This document shows positions 1 through 8,180 of a stretch of DNA of 53,090 nt, piece after piece. Every line of letters begins with the position of its first letter. The stretch's first letter is position 1. Made by a program: the position numbers and the translations under genes. Below the pieces are notes generated by a model, which saw nothing but the letters and a program-made list of their open reading frames with translations, was not told the origin of the DNA and did not search any database. Source of the DNA: Lachnospiraceae bacterium UBA3772 (GTDB lineage: Bacteria > Bacillota > Clostridia > Lachnospirales > Lachnospiraceae); the NCBI GenBank assembly GCA_002371025.1, contig DFFQ01000181.1, positions 1 to 53,090 on the forward strand, read 5' to 3'.

Positions 1-71
1 GAGAAGATATACTGCATTTCCTTGCTGGCATATCGCTCTGAAAGTGGACTTACATACTTGTCGTTACTCAT
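1..71 (-). CDS. purB: Adenylosuccinate lyase, N-terminal 23 codons (runs off the window)
   Basis: Reading leftward from the ATG at 69-71, the product begins MSNDKYVSPLSERYASKE, the usual opening of clostridial adenylosuccinate lyase. The family catalyses two steps of purine synthesis: cleavage of SAICAR to AICAR and of adenylosuccinate to AMP. An AAAAGGAGAG ribosome binding site lies 9-18 bases upstream. Only the start is in the window, so catalytic residues cannot be checked. It has its own promoter and is not simply a continuation of the lipid kinase transcript. The identity rests on a short N-terminus but one that is very characteristic. Confidence 0.85.
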   Translation of the reverse strand, partial: MSNDKYVSPLSERYASKEMQYIF

Positions 72-155
72 AGCTTAAGACTCTCCTTTTAATCTTATTA
101 AAGGCCACAAAGGACCAACATTAGTTATCCATGTGTTTAAGCACACACATTCCAA

Positions 156-184
156 ATTATAAAATAAAAAGGCACCTATTTCAA
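156..184 (-). promoter_or_regulatory. Probable sigma-A promoter of purB
   Basis: On the minus strand TTGAAA (184-179) and TATAAT (161-156) are separated by exactly 17 bases. The promoter overlaps the terminator of the upstream lipid kinase operon, so the termination hairpin DNA doubles as promoter spacer. The resulting leader is about 78 nt and shows no recognisable purine riboswitch. Confidence 0.7.
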
Positions 185-200
185 CCATGAAATGATGCCT
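161..200 (-). terminator. Intrinsic terminator after the lipid kinase gene
   Basis: On the minus strand an interrupted stem (AGGCA, then ATTTCA, pairing with TGAAAT and TGCCT around a TGGT loop) is followed by TTTTTATTTT. It lies just downstream of the stop codon at 216 and ends the queD-queE-folE-lipid kinase transcript. Confidence 0.75.
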
Positions 201-215
201 CGCAATAATCAGTAT

Positions 216-1241
216 TTATTTTTCATCTTTGGGCTCGGATGTGAGGATATCTGTATTATTTCTCCTGATTCCTTCCACCACATCTCTGTCAATCCTCTCA
301 AGGACCACATCTTCATCCACAATGTAATTACTCTTATCATCTAATATGATAGATACGGCCTTCTCAAGATTCTTTATCTGTGAAACATTATACTCGCCAC
401 CATATTCACCATCTATGGTCCATTTAATCGGATCATCACAGGTAATGGTGATATTTTTTGCTTTCTCGTAAATGATATTTGAATCATCAAATTTATCAGT
501 AAGAAGTGCATTAACTATCTTCTGCAGCTGAGCAGGTGTTTCCGGCTTCTTAATAAGCACGCATTCAAACACTCCATCAGAAAAAGACATATGCTGAACA
601 CCGATGGTCTTAAAACCTCCTACAGAAAGAGAATTGGTAATCTGACCATAAATGAACTCCCCTGTAAACTGTCGTCCGTCAAAATCTGCTGTAAGATTAT
701 ATGTCTTAAGGTTTGTAAGATTCTTAATAGCTTCAATAACATAAGCCACATGCCCAAGAGAATTCTTCAAATTCTGAGGTGTGCTGTAGGATACATCCGT
801 AAATGCACCAAAGGCCGCCACATAAATAAAAAATTTATCATCCAGCATTCCCACATCTATAGGGCATGCATCTCCCACCATAGCCTGTTTTGCTGCCTGA
901 AGCGGCTGTCTGCTGATATTTAAAGATCTGGCAAAATCATTTGTGGATCCACAAGGAATGTACCCAAGTCCATTTCTTCTGGCCGCTGCCTTCTTTTCCA
1001 ATTCCATGATACCAGCAACAGAATTATCTAATGTACCATCTCCGCCTGCACAAACAATAAGATCGTATTTCTTTCCAACTTTTGCTATATGATCTCTGGC
1101 ATCTCCAGGTCCTTTAGTAGGATAGACTTCTACCCTATAACCCGCATTGGAAAACTCTTCAATAATATTAAAAAGATCATTCTTTATTGTAGTCTTACCT
1201 GCTTTAGGATTAACCACAAATAATAACTTCCTATGACTCAC
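216..1241 (-). CDS. Diacylglycerol kinase family (YegS/DagK-type) lipid kinase
   Basis: This 341-residue protein has the DAGK catalytic fold. It shows a NPKAGK loop near residues 11-16, the nucleotide-binding GGDGT motif at 66-70, and a GSTNDFAR motif at 98-105. The C-terminal half matches the beta-rich domain of the YegS/DgkB group. Such enzymes phosphorylate diacylglycerol or related lipids at the membrane, returning diacylglycerol to phospholipid synthesis. The start is GTG, with GGGGAAG upstream. It is the last gene of a unit with queD, queE and folE, 51 bp after folE; no functional link to queuosine is obvious. A sphingosine- or undecaprenol-type substrate cannot be excluded from sequence alone. 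Confidence 0.88.
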   Translation of the reverse strand: MSHRKLLFVVNPKAGKTTIKNDLFNIIEEFSNAGYRVEVYPTKGPGDARDHIAKVGKKYDLIVCAGGDGTLDNSVAGIMELEKKAAARRNGLGYIPCGSTNDFARSLNISRQPLQAAKQAMVGDACPIDVGMLDDKFFIYVAAFGAFTDVSYSTPQNLKNSLGHVAYVIEAIKNLTNLKTYNLTADFDGRQFTGEFIYGQITNSLSVGGFKTIGVQHMSFSDGVFECVLIKKPETPAQLQKIVNALLTDKFDDSNIIYEKAKNITITCDDPIKWTIDGEYGGEYNVSQIKNLEKAVSIILDDKSNYIVDEDVVLERIDRDVVEGIRRNNTDILTSEPKDEK

Positions 1242-1292
1242 TATCTTCTTCCCCTTTTAAAGTCATTTGATTCTTATATCATCATCATATTA

Positions 1293-1877
1293 TTATCCAA
1301 TGCTAAGCATGTCAATAACTCTTCTTTTTAAGTTCTCATCTTCCTTAAATGCTCCACGGAATGTAGTTGTTACCGTACTGCTTGGAACATTTTTAATACC
1401 ACGGGCAGTCATGCAGCTATGCTTACCGGAGATTATTACAGCTACATCCTTTGAACCTGTAGCTTTCTCCATAACTTCCGCAATATCTGTTCCAATTCTT
1501 TCCTGAAGCTGAAGTCTCTTACATACCATCTCCGCGATACGGGCAATCTTACTAAGTCCTATTACCCTCTCGTGAGGTATATAAGCTACTGATATCTTCA
1601 TATCATACATAAGAGCAATGTGATGCTCGCAATAACTGAAGGCACTTATATCCTTTACAAGAACAATATCTCCCTCTTTTTCTCCCGGAGCTTCAAAAGT
1701 CTTGGAAAACATTTCTGCTATCTCATCATTTGTATAGCCTATCCCTTCAAATACTTCCTCATACATTCTTGCCACACGGTCAGGAGTTTCTTTAAGCCCC
1801 TCTCTTTCAGGATCTTCTCCAATAGCAAGAAGGAGTCCTCTTATATGCTCTTTTACTTTTTCCTTATCTACTGCCAT
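1293..1877 (-). CDS. folE: GTP cyclohydrolase I
   Basis: This 194-residue enzyme converts GTP to 7,8-dihydroneopterin triphosphate, the shared entry to folate and to preQ0/queuosine. The zinc-binding cysteine and histidine of the SYCEHH motif are at residues 83 and 85-86, and the second cysteine ([10 protein letters not shown]) is at 155; this is the canonical type IA set. I chose the ATG at 1877, not an upstream in-frame ATG at 1943, because AAAAGGAGTATAAA lies immediately before it and homologs begin there. It starts one base after the queE stop codon, implying translational coupling. Its place after queD and queE argues that it mainly feeds queuosine synthesis in this operon. Confidence 0.96.
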   Translation of the reverse strand: MAVDKEKVKEHIRGLLLAIGEDPEREGLKETPDRVARMYEEVFEGIGYTNDEIAEMFSKTFEAPGEKEGDIVLVKDISAFSYCEHHIALMYDMKISVAYIPHERVIGLSKIARIAEMVCKRLQLQERIGTDIAEVMEKATGSKDVAVIISGKHSCMTARGIKNVPSSTVTTTFRGAFKEDENLKRRVIDMLSIG

Positions 1878-1878
1878 T

Positions 1879-2547
1879 TTATACTCCTTTTTTATCCGGA
1901 TCCCATATAAATTTATGGATCTGAAGCTGAAGCCTAACATCATTCAGCCTGTTCTCTATCATATAGTTAACGATATCCACAGGGTCAATTCTGTTAAATA
2001 CCGCACTTACATATACTTTACATTTATCTAAAAGATCATATCTTTCAATGACCTCTTTCATCTTATCTAAATCAGCCCTGTCACTTACTACAAATTTTAC
2101 AGTATCTTCTTTTCTAACCTTTTCATAATTAGAAAGTACCATGGCTTTTTCCATACCGCTGCCAGGACATTTATAGTCCAAGGTAAAACTTATATTCCCT
2201 TCTATACTTAAAAATGGCTCTATATCTATAGCTCCATCTGTCTCTATCTCTATACGAAGTTCTTTATCTTTTCCTAAAAGCATAAGAAGTCTTTCAATAT
2301 TTTCCTGCCATAGAGGTTCTCCCCCTGTAAGAGTAACATTCTTAACCCCTGTCTCCTTAATATATGCATATATCTCTTCTTCAGACATTATCTCTGATGG
2401 CGCACTTTTTTCAAGAGCCCATTTTGTATCACAGTAATTGCATCTAAGATTGCAGCCTGCAAATCTTATAAATACCGCCAGTTCTCCAGCTCTTCTTGCT
2501 TCTCCATTTATAGAAATGAATCTTTCTGCCACATGAAATTTACTCAT
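1879..2547 (-). CDS. queE: 7-carboxy-7-deazaguanine synthase (radical SAM)
   Basis: The 222-residue protein carries the radical-SAM cluster motif CNLRCNYC (C32, C36, C39) followed by DTKWAL, and a GGEPLWQ glycine-rich SAM-binding segment. QueE rearranges 6-carboxy-5,6,7,8-tetrahydropterin to 7-carboxy-7-deazaguanine, the second committed step to preQ0. It follows queD and is coupled to folE by a one-base gap. The CxxxCxxC spacing, rather than longer variants, is the ordinary QueE type. queC and queF are not in the window. Confidence 0.95.
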   Translation of the reverse strand: MSKFHVAERFISINGEARRAGELAVFIRFAGCNLRCNYCDTKWALEKSAPSEIMSEEEIYAYIKETGVKNVTLTGGEPLWQENIERLLMLLGKDKELRIEIETDGAIDIEPFLSIEGNISFTLDYKCPGSGMEKAMVLSNYEKVRKEDTVKFVVSDRADLDKMKEVIERYDLLDKCKVYVSAVFNRIDPVDIVNYMIENRLNDVRLQLQIHKFIWDPDKKGV

Positions 2548-2605
2548 ATCAATTCTTTCCTGTCTTAAATTCTCTTATACTAAAATCTTCCAAAGCAAAG
2601 TATCG

Positions 2606-3025
2606 TTATTCGCAATAGATCGCTGCATTATCAGGAGTTTCATAAACTTCTGTTTCAAACACGTCATAGCCCTTATTCTTCATATAGTAATAGAAGTATC
2701 TTGAAAAATTCTCAGCTGTAGGCCTTCCTTCAAACTCAACAATCTTAAAGTTCTCTTCTTTGAGAGTTTCAAATAATTTTTCGCTTAAAGTTCCTTTTTC
2801 AACTATAAGGCTGTGATCCATTCTGTCAGCTTCTTCCTTAAGGTCTGCTTTAAGCTTTCCAAAATCTACTACCATTCCTCTGAATGGTCCTTCTTTTTCA
2901 ACGGTTTCGGACTTTATCTTAACCACGATAGTCCATCTATGTCCGTGGATATTGGCACATTTTCCTTCATAACCTTTAAGAAAATGGGCACTGTCAAATG
3001 CTGCTTTTGTCTTTAAAATATACAT
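2606..3025 (-). CDS. queD: 6-carboxy-5,6,7,8-tetrahydropterin synthase
   Basis: This 139-residue protein of the PTPS/QueD family makes 6-carboxy-tetrahydropterin from dihydroneopterin triphosphate. Zinc ligands are visible as H14 (FDSAHFL), H27 and H29 (NIHGHRW), and the catalytic cysteine is C23 (GKCANIHGH). The open frame extends upstream to 3187, but that stretch is the structured leader, so I place the start at the ATG at 3025, where the text reads MYILKTKAAFDSAH as in homologs. It is the first gene of the queD-queE-folE-lipid kinase unit and sits behind a preQ1-like attenuator. Confidence 0.95.
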   Translation of the reverse strand: MYILKTKAAFDSAHFLKGYEGKCANIHGHRWTIVVKIKSETVEKEGPFRGMVVDFGKLKADLKEEADRMDHSLIVEKGTLSEKLFETLKEENFKIVEFEGRPTAENFSRYFYYYMKNKGYDVFETEVYETPDNAAIYCE

Positions 3026-3047
3026 ATCTTTTTCTCTCTTTAAATAT

Positions 3048-3077
3048 AAAAACCTGGCCAGATAAAATGACCAGGTT
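3048..3077 (-). terminator. Terminator of the queD leader (attenuator)
   Basis: AACCTGGTCA (3077-3068) pairs with TGGCCAGGTT (3060-3051) on the minus strand, a 10-bp stem with one G-T wobble, followed by a run of five T (3052-3048). CCAGG at 3108-3104 can instead pair with the CCTGG part of the left arm (3075-3071), giving an antiterminator. The two folds are mutually exclusive. Confidence 0.85.
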
Positions 3078-3103
3078 AAAAATTCCATATTAAAAAATTT
3101 AGT

Positions 3104-3142
3104 CCTGGTTTTGATAAGGCAGGATGGTACAAACGAACTGCC
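3104..3142 (-). promoter_or_regulatory. Candidate preQ1-I-type riboswitch aptamer upstream of queD
   Basis: The minus strand reads GGCAG (3142-3138), a loop beginning TTC and containing ACC, CTGCC (3122-3118), then the A-rich tail TTATCAAAACCAGG. This is the H-type pseudoknot layout of preQ1-I aptamers: a 5-bp P1, a C-containing loop and an A-rich tail whose GG can pair with the loop CC. The tail closely resembles the known type-2 preQ1-I tail TTAACAAAACAAGG. The tail GG is also part of the CCAGG antiterminator arm, so ligand binding would release the terminator at 3048-3077 and turn off queuosine precursor genes. The assignment is inference from memory of the family; a covariance-model search was not possible. 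Confidence 0.6.
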
Positions 3143-3172
3143 TATGTAGTTATAATTCTTTTTCAAGCAAGA

Positions 3173-3201
3173 ATTATAATCTAACATAATCCTATAGTAA
3201 A
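3173..3201 (-). promoter_or_regulatory. Probable promoter of the queD operon
   Basis: On the minus strand TTTACT (3201-3196) and TATAAT (3178-3173) are 17 bases apart, directly after the thrC stop codon. The transcript would start near 3166, just before the riboswitch-like hairpin. Confidence 0.7.
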
Positions 3202-3208
3202 GTGAAAT

Positions 3209-4696
3209 TTAGATATTAAGGAAAGATTTCACAACTTTTTCCATTTCTTCCTTCTCACATACTGTCTTATGGAGAACCTCAGCTGATCTTATGTCTTCAA
3301 TAGCCTGTGGAACCTTAACCTTTGAAAGCTTTTCTAATTCATCGATAAGTTCGAAGTCTGACTTTGCATCGTATGCCGGATCAATAGCTGTCATAACGCT
3401 TCTTGCAAACTTATAAGGTGATGCTGTAGAAGCAATAACTGTAGGAGTTGTATCTCCTGTTTCCTTCTTATACTTATCATATACATTTGCAGCAACTGCT
3501 GTATGTGTATCGATGATATATCCATCTTCATCATAGATAGTCTTAATCTCTGAAGCAACATCTTCTGTTGTTGAGAAGTTGCCATAGAATCTATCAAGTT
3601 TCTCTTTCATTTCATCAGTAATTGTATATTTACCTTCTGTTGAAAGCTCCTTCATAAGCTCAGCATTCTTTTCTGAAGAATCCCCAGCAATATGATAGAT
3701 AAGTCTCTCAAGATTGCTTGAGATAAGGATATCCATAGAAGGAGATGTTGTAAGGATGAATTCTCTGTTTCTGTCATATGTTCCTGTTGTGAAGAAATCA
3801 TAGAGAACCTTATTATCATTTGAAGCACAGATAAATTTATTAACCGGCATGCCCATAAGTGATGCATAGTAAGATGCAAGGATATTACCGAAATTACCTG
3901 TTGGAACTACTACATTGATCTTATCTCCAGCCTTGATCTTTCCTTCAGCAATAAGACTTGTATAAGCAAATACATAATATACCATCTGAGGAACAAGACG
4001 TCCGATGTTGATTGAATTAGCTGATGAGAACTGATATCCCTTTGAATTAAGATAATCATTAAGGCAATTATCAGCAAACATCTTCTTTACACCTGTCTGA
4101 GCATCATCAAAGTTACCTGTGATACCAGCAACAAATGTATTCTTTCCTCTTTCTGTAACCATCTGCTTTTCCTGAACAGGGCTTACACCATTCTTTGGAT
4201 AGAATACAGCGATCTTTGTTCCTGGAACATCAGCAAAACCTGCAAGAGCAGCCTTACCTGTATCTCCAGATGTAGCTGTAAGGATAACGATATCATTTTC
4301 AATATTGTTCTTCTTTGCAGCTGTTGTAAGAAGATATGGAAGGATTGAAAGAGCCATATCCTTAAATGCGATTGTCTTTCCATGGAAAAGCTCAAGGAAA
4401 TAAGCATCATGGTGATATTTTAATGGAGCGATAGGATCACTATCGAACTTTGAATCATATGCATTATTAATGCAATATCTAAGCTCTTCTTCTGTGAAGT
4501 CAGTGAGCATAAGCTTCATAACCTGATATGCAACTTCTCTATAATCCATCTTACTAAGCTCTTCAAATGATACATCAAGGCTTGGTATCTCATCTGGAAC
4601 GAAAAGTCCGCCGTTGCTTGCAAGTCCTTTAAGAATTGCCTGTGAAGCTGTTGCTGTCTCATTATGGTCTCTTGTACTTCTGTATAAAAATCCCAT
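3209..4696 (-). CDS. thrC: Threonine synthase
   Basis: This 495-residue PLP enzyme converts O-phosphohomoserine to threonine. Visible features are the N-terminal YRSTRD segment of the long clostridial form, the PLP lysine in FKDMALS (about residue 112), the ATSGDTGKAAL phosphate-binding loop and PTGNFGNILA. The start is taken as the ATG at 4696, eight bases after AAGGAG; the in-frame GTG at 4705 overlaps the ribosome binding site. No other threonine-pathway gene is adjacent, so it appears monocistronic, bounded by a terminator upstream and the queD promoter downstream. No Thr leader peptide or T-box is evident. Confidence 0.96.
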   Translation of the reverse strand: MGFLYRSTRDHNETATASQAILKGLASNGGLFVPDEIPSLDVSFEELSKMDYREVAYQVMKLMLTDFTEEELRYCINNAYDSKFDSDPIAPLKYHHDAYFLELFHGKTIAFKDMALSILPYLLTTAAKKNNIENDIVILTATSGDTGKAALAGFADVPGTKIAVFYPKNGVSPVQEKQMVTERGKNTFVAGITGNFDDAQTGVKKMFADNCLNDYLNSKGYQFSSANSINIGRLVPQMVYYVFAYTSLIAEGKIKAGDKINVVVPTGNFGNILASYYASLMGMPVNKFICASNDNKVLYDFFTTGTYDRNREFILTTSPSMDILISSNLERLIYHIAGDSSEKNAELMKELSTEGKYTITDEMKEKLDRFYGNFSTTEDVASEIKTIYDEDGYIIDTHTAVAANVYDKYKKETGDTTPTVIASTASPYKFARSVMTAIDPAYDAKSDFELIDELEKLSKVKVPQAIEDIRSAEVLHKTVCEKEEMEKVVKSFLNI

Positions 4697-4800
4697 CTTA
4701 TGCACTCCTTTTATTTAATAGATAAAAATATTTGTATAAATTCTTCCTTTGAGAAAAAATTTTTATGCTTACACCAAAGTAACACAAATTATATAAAAAG

Positions 4801-4824
4801 AAAAGAGGCAACTAAGCCTCTTCT
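4801..4824 (-). terminator. Terminator of the 3D-domain gene
   Basis: AAGAGGC and GCCTCTT arms (4803-4809 and 4816-4822) surround a six-base loop. On the minus strand the hairpin is followed by TTCTTTTT. It separates the 3D-domain gene from thrC. Confidence 0.75.
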
Positions 4825-4885
4825 TCTTTTTTCTCTAAAATCAAATAAGATTTATATATTTATAAGTAAAAATTGTTAATTTTAA

Positions 4886-5704
4886 TTAATAAGCATATAC
4901 ATCAACAGTACGTCTTCCATATTCAAGAGCTTCCTGATGTGTATTAAAGAAGATATCAATACGGTTACCCTGAATAGCTCCACCTCTATCTTCAACTGTA
5001 TATACCTGACCATCAATAACAAGCTGTGTACCAAAATCAAATCTTGAATCTGTAGCAATTGTATGATTTGCCTGAGCATGTGCACCACTTGCTGTAATAC
5101 CATTTGTCTTACCACAGCATATAACACAAGGACAATAAGCTGTTGTTACAAACTGTCCTAAATATGTTCCTGATGAAACACCATCAACTGATACATATAT
5201 TGGTTCAGCACTTGAAGAATATGTTGTCTCTGTTGAAGCTGAAGCACTCTCTGTTGGAGCTTCTGTTGGAACTTCAGCGATAACATTTACTGAATATTTC
5301 TCTGACTGTGCCTTTGCAGCATCCTTAGTTGCTGAGCTGTTCTTGTCAGCTTCAAGGATAGCCTGAAGTGCTGCTCTATCTTTATCAGCCTGCTGCTGAG
5401 CAAGAAGGACTTCTGAATCGTTCTTTTCAGCAACCTTAAGCTCAGCTTTCTGATCAGCTTCATATCTTATATTTTCAATTTCTGTATAACTTACTTTTTC
5501 AAATTGATTATCAACCTTAGAGTCATTCGCAATAGATGAAACAGCAATCATACGTCCGTATTCCCCCGCCTCTCTCATCTTCTCACCAGTAACTGAAGCA
5601 AAGCATGTTATGGCAAGAGCGATAACAACTATAGTAGCACCCATTTTCTTAGTATAACTTCCAAGTTTCTTTCCCGCTTTTGAGGTTGAACCTTCAAGTC
5701 TCAT
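4886..5704 (-). CDS. Exported/anchored 3D-domain protein, probable peptidoglycan-active
   Basis: The 272-residue protein has a short basic N-terminus, a hydrophobic segment at about residues 22-40 (MGATIVVIALAITCFASV) and a long Lys/Glu/Ala-rich, then Ser/Thr-rich, linker. It ends in a 3D domain at about 185-272, with TAYCPC, ASG, ATDSRFDFGTQLVI, EDRGGAI and NRIDIFF, where the conserved aspartates lie. 3D domains occur in YabE/RpfB- and MltA-like lytic transglycosylases, so a role in wall remodelling is inferred. The ATG at 5704 is preferred because AAGGAG lies 9 bases upstream; an in-frame GTG at 5722 overlaps that site. Three cysteines in the domain (CPCVICCG) are typical of clostridial members. 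It has its own promoter. Confidence 0.85.
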   Translation of the reverse strand: MRLEGSTSKAGKKLGSYTKKMGATIVVIALAITCFASVTGEKMREAGEYGRMIAVSSIANDSKVDNQFEKVSYTEIENIRYEADQKAELKVAEKNDSEVLLAQQQADKDRAALQAILEADKNSSATKDAAKAQSEKYSVNVIAEVPTEAPTESASASTETTYSSSAEPIYVSVDGVSSGTYLGQFVTTAYCPCVICCGKTNGITASGAHAQANHTIATDSRFDFGTQLVIDGQVYTVEDRGGAIQGNRIDIFFNTHQEALEYGRRTVDVYAY

Positions 5705-5807
5705 AAGTTTTATCTCCTTCACTATAGTAATTGTTTCATAATTATCTTAAATGTTTCAAATATTTTTTAAAATGTTACAAAACAATTAACTTTCTTTTGC
5801 ATGTGCC

Positions 5808-5836
5808 ATTATATCCTTTAAAAAAGATATGGTCAA
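5808..5836 (-). promoter_or_regulatory. Promoter of the 3D-domain gene
   Basis: TTGACC (5836-5831) and TATAAT (5813-5808) on the minus strand are exactly 17 bases apart, giving a leader of roughly 95 nt. No ydaO-type c-di-AMP riboswitch, often found before such genes, is recognisable. Confidence 0.8.
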
Positions 5837-5879
5837 GGCATCGGAAATATTTTTGGAGTTTTTGACGAATTTTCCCGGG

Positions 5880-5912
5880 GTTGCTTGTGTTTTTGCACAA
5901 AAACGAGGGCAA
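5880..5912. repeat. Imperfect inverted repeat in the dusB / 3D-gene intergenic region
   Basis: Between the dusB stop and the promoter of the 3D-domain gene, TTGC...TTTTTG and CAAAAA...GCAA halves form an imperfect palindrome of about 32 bases. It is not followed by a clean T-run on the minus strand, so it is not a convincing terminator. The remaining bases of 5837-5971 hold nothing else I can identify. Confidence 0.45.
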
Positions 5913-5971
5913 TTATGTAAATCTTTCAGCTTTTCTTAGTAAGATTTTACTAATCACAGTTTCCTGAACAA

Positions 5972-6916
5972 TTATTTTCCTGTGCACTCTATAGTCTGTA
6001 ACAACTCGTTAAAATCTTCAATTTCATTAATTTTTCTTCTTAACTGAGCGGAATTTGGGAGTCCTGTAGTGTACCACTGTATATGTTTTCTCATTTCATG
6101 CACAGCAGTATATTCTCCCTTATATTTAAGCATAAGATAAAGATGCTCTTTCATCATCTCCCTTATCTCTTCTACCGATGGGCGTTCTCTCTTAACTCCG
6201 GTCTCTAATTCTTCCTTTATTTCTCTAAATATCCAAGGATTTCCTCTGGCGTGTCTTGCTACCATAACACTGTCGCAGCCTGTTTCTTCCCTCATTTTAA
6301 TAACATCCGCGGCACATGCCACATCTCCATTACCAATTACAGGAATTGTTACAACTTCTTTAACTTCTCTGATAACATTCCAGTCTGCATGACCAAAATA
6401 GTATTCTTCCCTTGTTCTGCCATGAACTGCAACTGCACTGGCCCCAGCCTGCTCTAAGGCGCGCGCCACCTCTGGCGCATTTTTTTCATCCTTATAAAAC
6501 CCAGCTCTTATCTTTGCAGTGACAGGCACATCCACCTCTCTTTTTATAGTTTCCACTATTCTTCCGCAAAGATCAGGATCTTTCATAAGGGCTGATCCTT
6601 CACCATTATTAACAATCTTTGGAACAGGACATCCCATATTGATATCTATAAAATCAAAATGTATCCTCTCCAACAGTTTTGCTGCCTCTCTTGACATGAT
6701 CTCAGGATCACTTCCAAAAAGCTGAACTCCTACCGGTCCTTCTTCAGGTGTTGTTATAAGGAGTTCATCCGCGCTCCTCGGATTATACATAAGCCCTTTT
6801 GCACTGACCATTTCTGTAACAACAATATCTACGCCACATTTTTTTGATAATAGACGAAATGGCAGGTCTGTTACACCTGCCATCGGTCCAAGAATAATCT
6901 TATTCTTAAAATCCAT
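5972..6916 (-). CDS. dusB: tRNA-dihydrouridine synthase B
   Basis: The 314-residue FMN enzyme reduces uridines in the tRNA D-loop. Family marks are LGPMAGVTDLPFR at the start, a TEMVSAKGL segment, the catalytic-loop MGCPVPKIVNNGEGSALM containing the conserved cysteine, VTAKIRAG, AVHGRTREEYYFG, and VIGNGDV near the FMN phosphate. The upstream in-frame ATGs extend into coaX and are not used; the ATG at 6916 follows TAGGA and gives the normal N-terminus. It starts eight bases after the coaX stop, so it is the third gene of the DUF6145-coaX-dusB unit. Confidence 0.95.
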   Translation of the reverse strand: MDFKNKIILGPMAGVTDLPFRLLSKKCGVDIVVTEMVSAKGLMYNPRSADELLITTPEEGPVGVQLFGSDPEIMSREAAKLLERIHFDFIDINMGCPVPKIVNNGEGSALMKDPDLCGRIVETIKREVDVPVTAKIRAGFYKDEKNAPEVARALEQAGASAVAVHGRTREEYYFGHADWNVIREVKEVVTIPVIGNGDVACAADVIKMREETGCDSVMVARHARGNPWIFREIKEELETGVKRERPSVEEIREMMKEHLYLMLKYKGEYTAVHEMRKHIQWYTTGLPNSAQLRRKINEIEDFNELLQTIECTGK

Positions 6917-6923
6917 AATAATC

Positions 6924-7688
6924 CTACTGCTTTTCGTAAATAAGTCTAAGTCCCTGAAGTGTAAGTTCAGGATTATAAACATCGATTGCATCTGTTGAAT
7001 CTGAAATGATCTTTCCGAGTCCGCCTGTAGCAATTACTTTCAAATTCTTAATTCCAGATTCTTCCTTCATCTTTTTAATTATATATTCTGTCTGTCCAAC
7101 GTAGCCAAAATAAATACCTGCCTGCATACTTGATACTGTGTCTCTTCCAAGGATCTTCTCAACTTTTTTGATCTCAACTTCAGGCAGCTTTGCTGTTCCT
7201 GTCCAAAGAGCATTTGCAGCAAGTCTGATACCAGGTGATGTAACACCTGCAAAAAGGCTTCCATCTTCTAATATAAGATCATGCGTTGTAGCAGTACCAA
7301 AATCAATGACTATGGCTGGTCCACCGTAGATTTCATATGCAGCAACTGCATCAACTATACGGTCTGCACCTAATTCCTTAGGATTTGGAACCGCAAGCTT
7401 TATTCCTGTCTTAATTCCAGGTGCCACGATAACCGGATTAACATCAAAATATTTGATGATTCCACTTGTAAGTGAATGCATTACATCCGGTACAACCGAT
7501 GCTATTATTACATCCGTGATATCACTTCTCTTATATCCATTTAAACCAAGCAGCTCTCCAAGAAACACACCATATTCATCCGATGTCTTCTTATTCTTTG
7601 TTATCATTCTAAACTGCTTTAAAAGCTTATCCTTATCAAAAAGTCCAATAGTGATATTTGTATTTCCAACATCTATTGCAAAAAGCAT
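6924..7688 (-). CDS. coaX: Type III pantothenate kinase
   Basis: This 254-residue member of the ASKHA fold phosphorylates pantothenate, the first step of coenzyme A synthesis. DVGNTN at residues 6-11 is the phosphate-1 loop, [13 protein letters not shown] holds the conserved catalytic region, and [13 protein letters not shown] is the second phosphate loop. Type III kinases are not inhibited by CoA and need a monovalent cation; this is family knowledge. It sits between a DUF6145-type gene and dusB. Confidence 0.95.
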   Translation of the reverse strand: MLFAIDVGNTNITIGLFDKDKLLKQFRMITKNKKTSDEYGVFLGELLGLNGYKRSDITDVIIASVVPDVMHSLTSGIIKYFDVNPVIVAPGIKTGIKLAVPNPKELGADRIVDAVAAYEIYGGPAIVIDFGTATTHDLILEDGSLFAGVTSPGIRLAANALWTGTAKLPEVEIKKVEKILGRDTVSSMQAGIYFGYVGQTEYIIKKMKEESGIKNLKVIATGGLGKIISDSTDAIDVYNPELTLQGLRLIYEKQ

Positions 7689-7728
7689 ATTATATACTCC
7701 TTTTTCCCACCTTTATAACTTTTATCTT

Positions 7729-8055
7729 CTACTCTTTCTGCCCGAAAAATGCTGCATAGTATTCTTCAAGCTGTTCGAATAATTCTCTATTCTTTATCTG
7801 AATATCCTTAACCTTAAGAGCACTTCCAATCTCATCAAATAACAGATCATCCTCATTTGCCTCTGTCATTATCTTAAGATCTCCATCCTCATCAAAAACA
7901 AGCATGATCATTCCGCCAACTTCTTCTACATAAAGGACACAAAGAACCTTTAATTCATCCTTTACTAAATCCGGAAGTCCTTCAAAATCCGGGTTAAGAT
8001 AATATTTTTCAGTATATTTTGATGCACTGCAAAGTATAACACTATCCTGATACAT
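7729..8055 (-). CDS. DUF6145-type small acidic protein, function unknown
   Basis: The 108-residue acidic protein begins MYQDSVILCSASKYTEKYYLNPDF and contains VKDELKVLCVLYVEEVGG and FDEDGDL. From memory it fits the Lachnospiraceae family DUF6145, which has no assigned role. There is no signal peptide or membrane segment, so it should be cytoplasmic. AGGAG precedes the ATG by seven bases. It heads a unit with coaX and dusB, 40 bp upstream of coaX. The family name is fairly sure; no function can be inferred beyond the recurring context. Confidence 0.75.
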   Translation of the reverse strand: MYQDSVILCSASKYTEKYYLNPDFEGLPDLVKDELKVLCVLYVEEVGGMIMLVFDEDGDLKIMTEANEDDLLFDEIGSALKVKDIQIKNRELFEQLEEYYAAFFGQKE

Positions 8056-8092
8056 ATCATATCTCCTAATAAGTCTTAGTTATTACTATAGA

Positions 8093-8122
8093 AGAATATC
8101 ACTTCAACTATATATTTGTAAA
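8093..8122 (-). promoter_or_regulatory. Possible promoter of the DUF6145-coaX-dusB unit
   Basis: TTTACA (8122-8117) and TATTCT (8098-8093) are 18 bases apart on the minus strand, between the dap terminator and the first gene. The -10 is a moderate match, so confidence is limited. Confidence 0.45.
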
Positions 8123-8129
8123 CCAAAAG

Positions 8130-8163
8130 AAAAAGAGATGGTTCTGGACCGCCAAAACCATCC
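8130..8163 (-). terminator. Terminator of the dapA-dapB operon
   Basis: On the minus strand GGGATGGTT and AACCATCTC arms enclose TTGGCGG/TCCAG and lead into TCTTTTTC. It lies just after the dapB stop codon. Confidence 0.75.
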
Positions 8164-8180
8164 CTGTTACATTTAATTAT

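Noticed and set aside
5700..5971. ydaO-type c-di-AMP riboswitch before the 3D-domain gene
   Set aside because: The leader is only about 95 nt after a good promoter and lacks the conserved segments.
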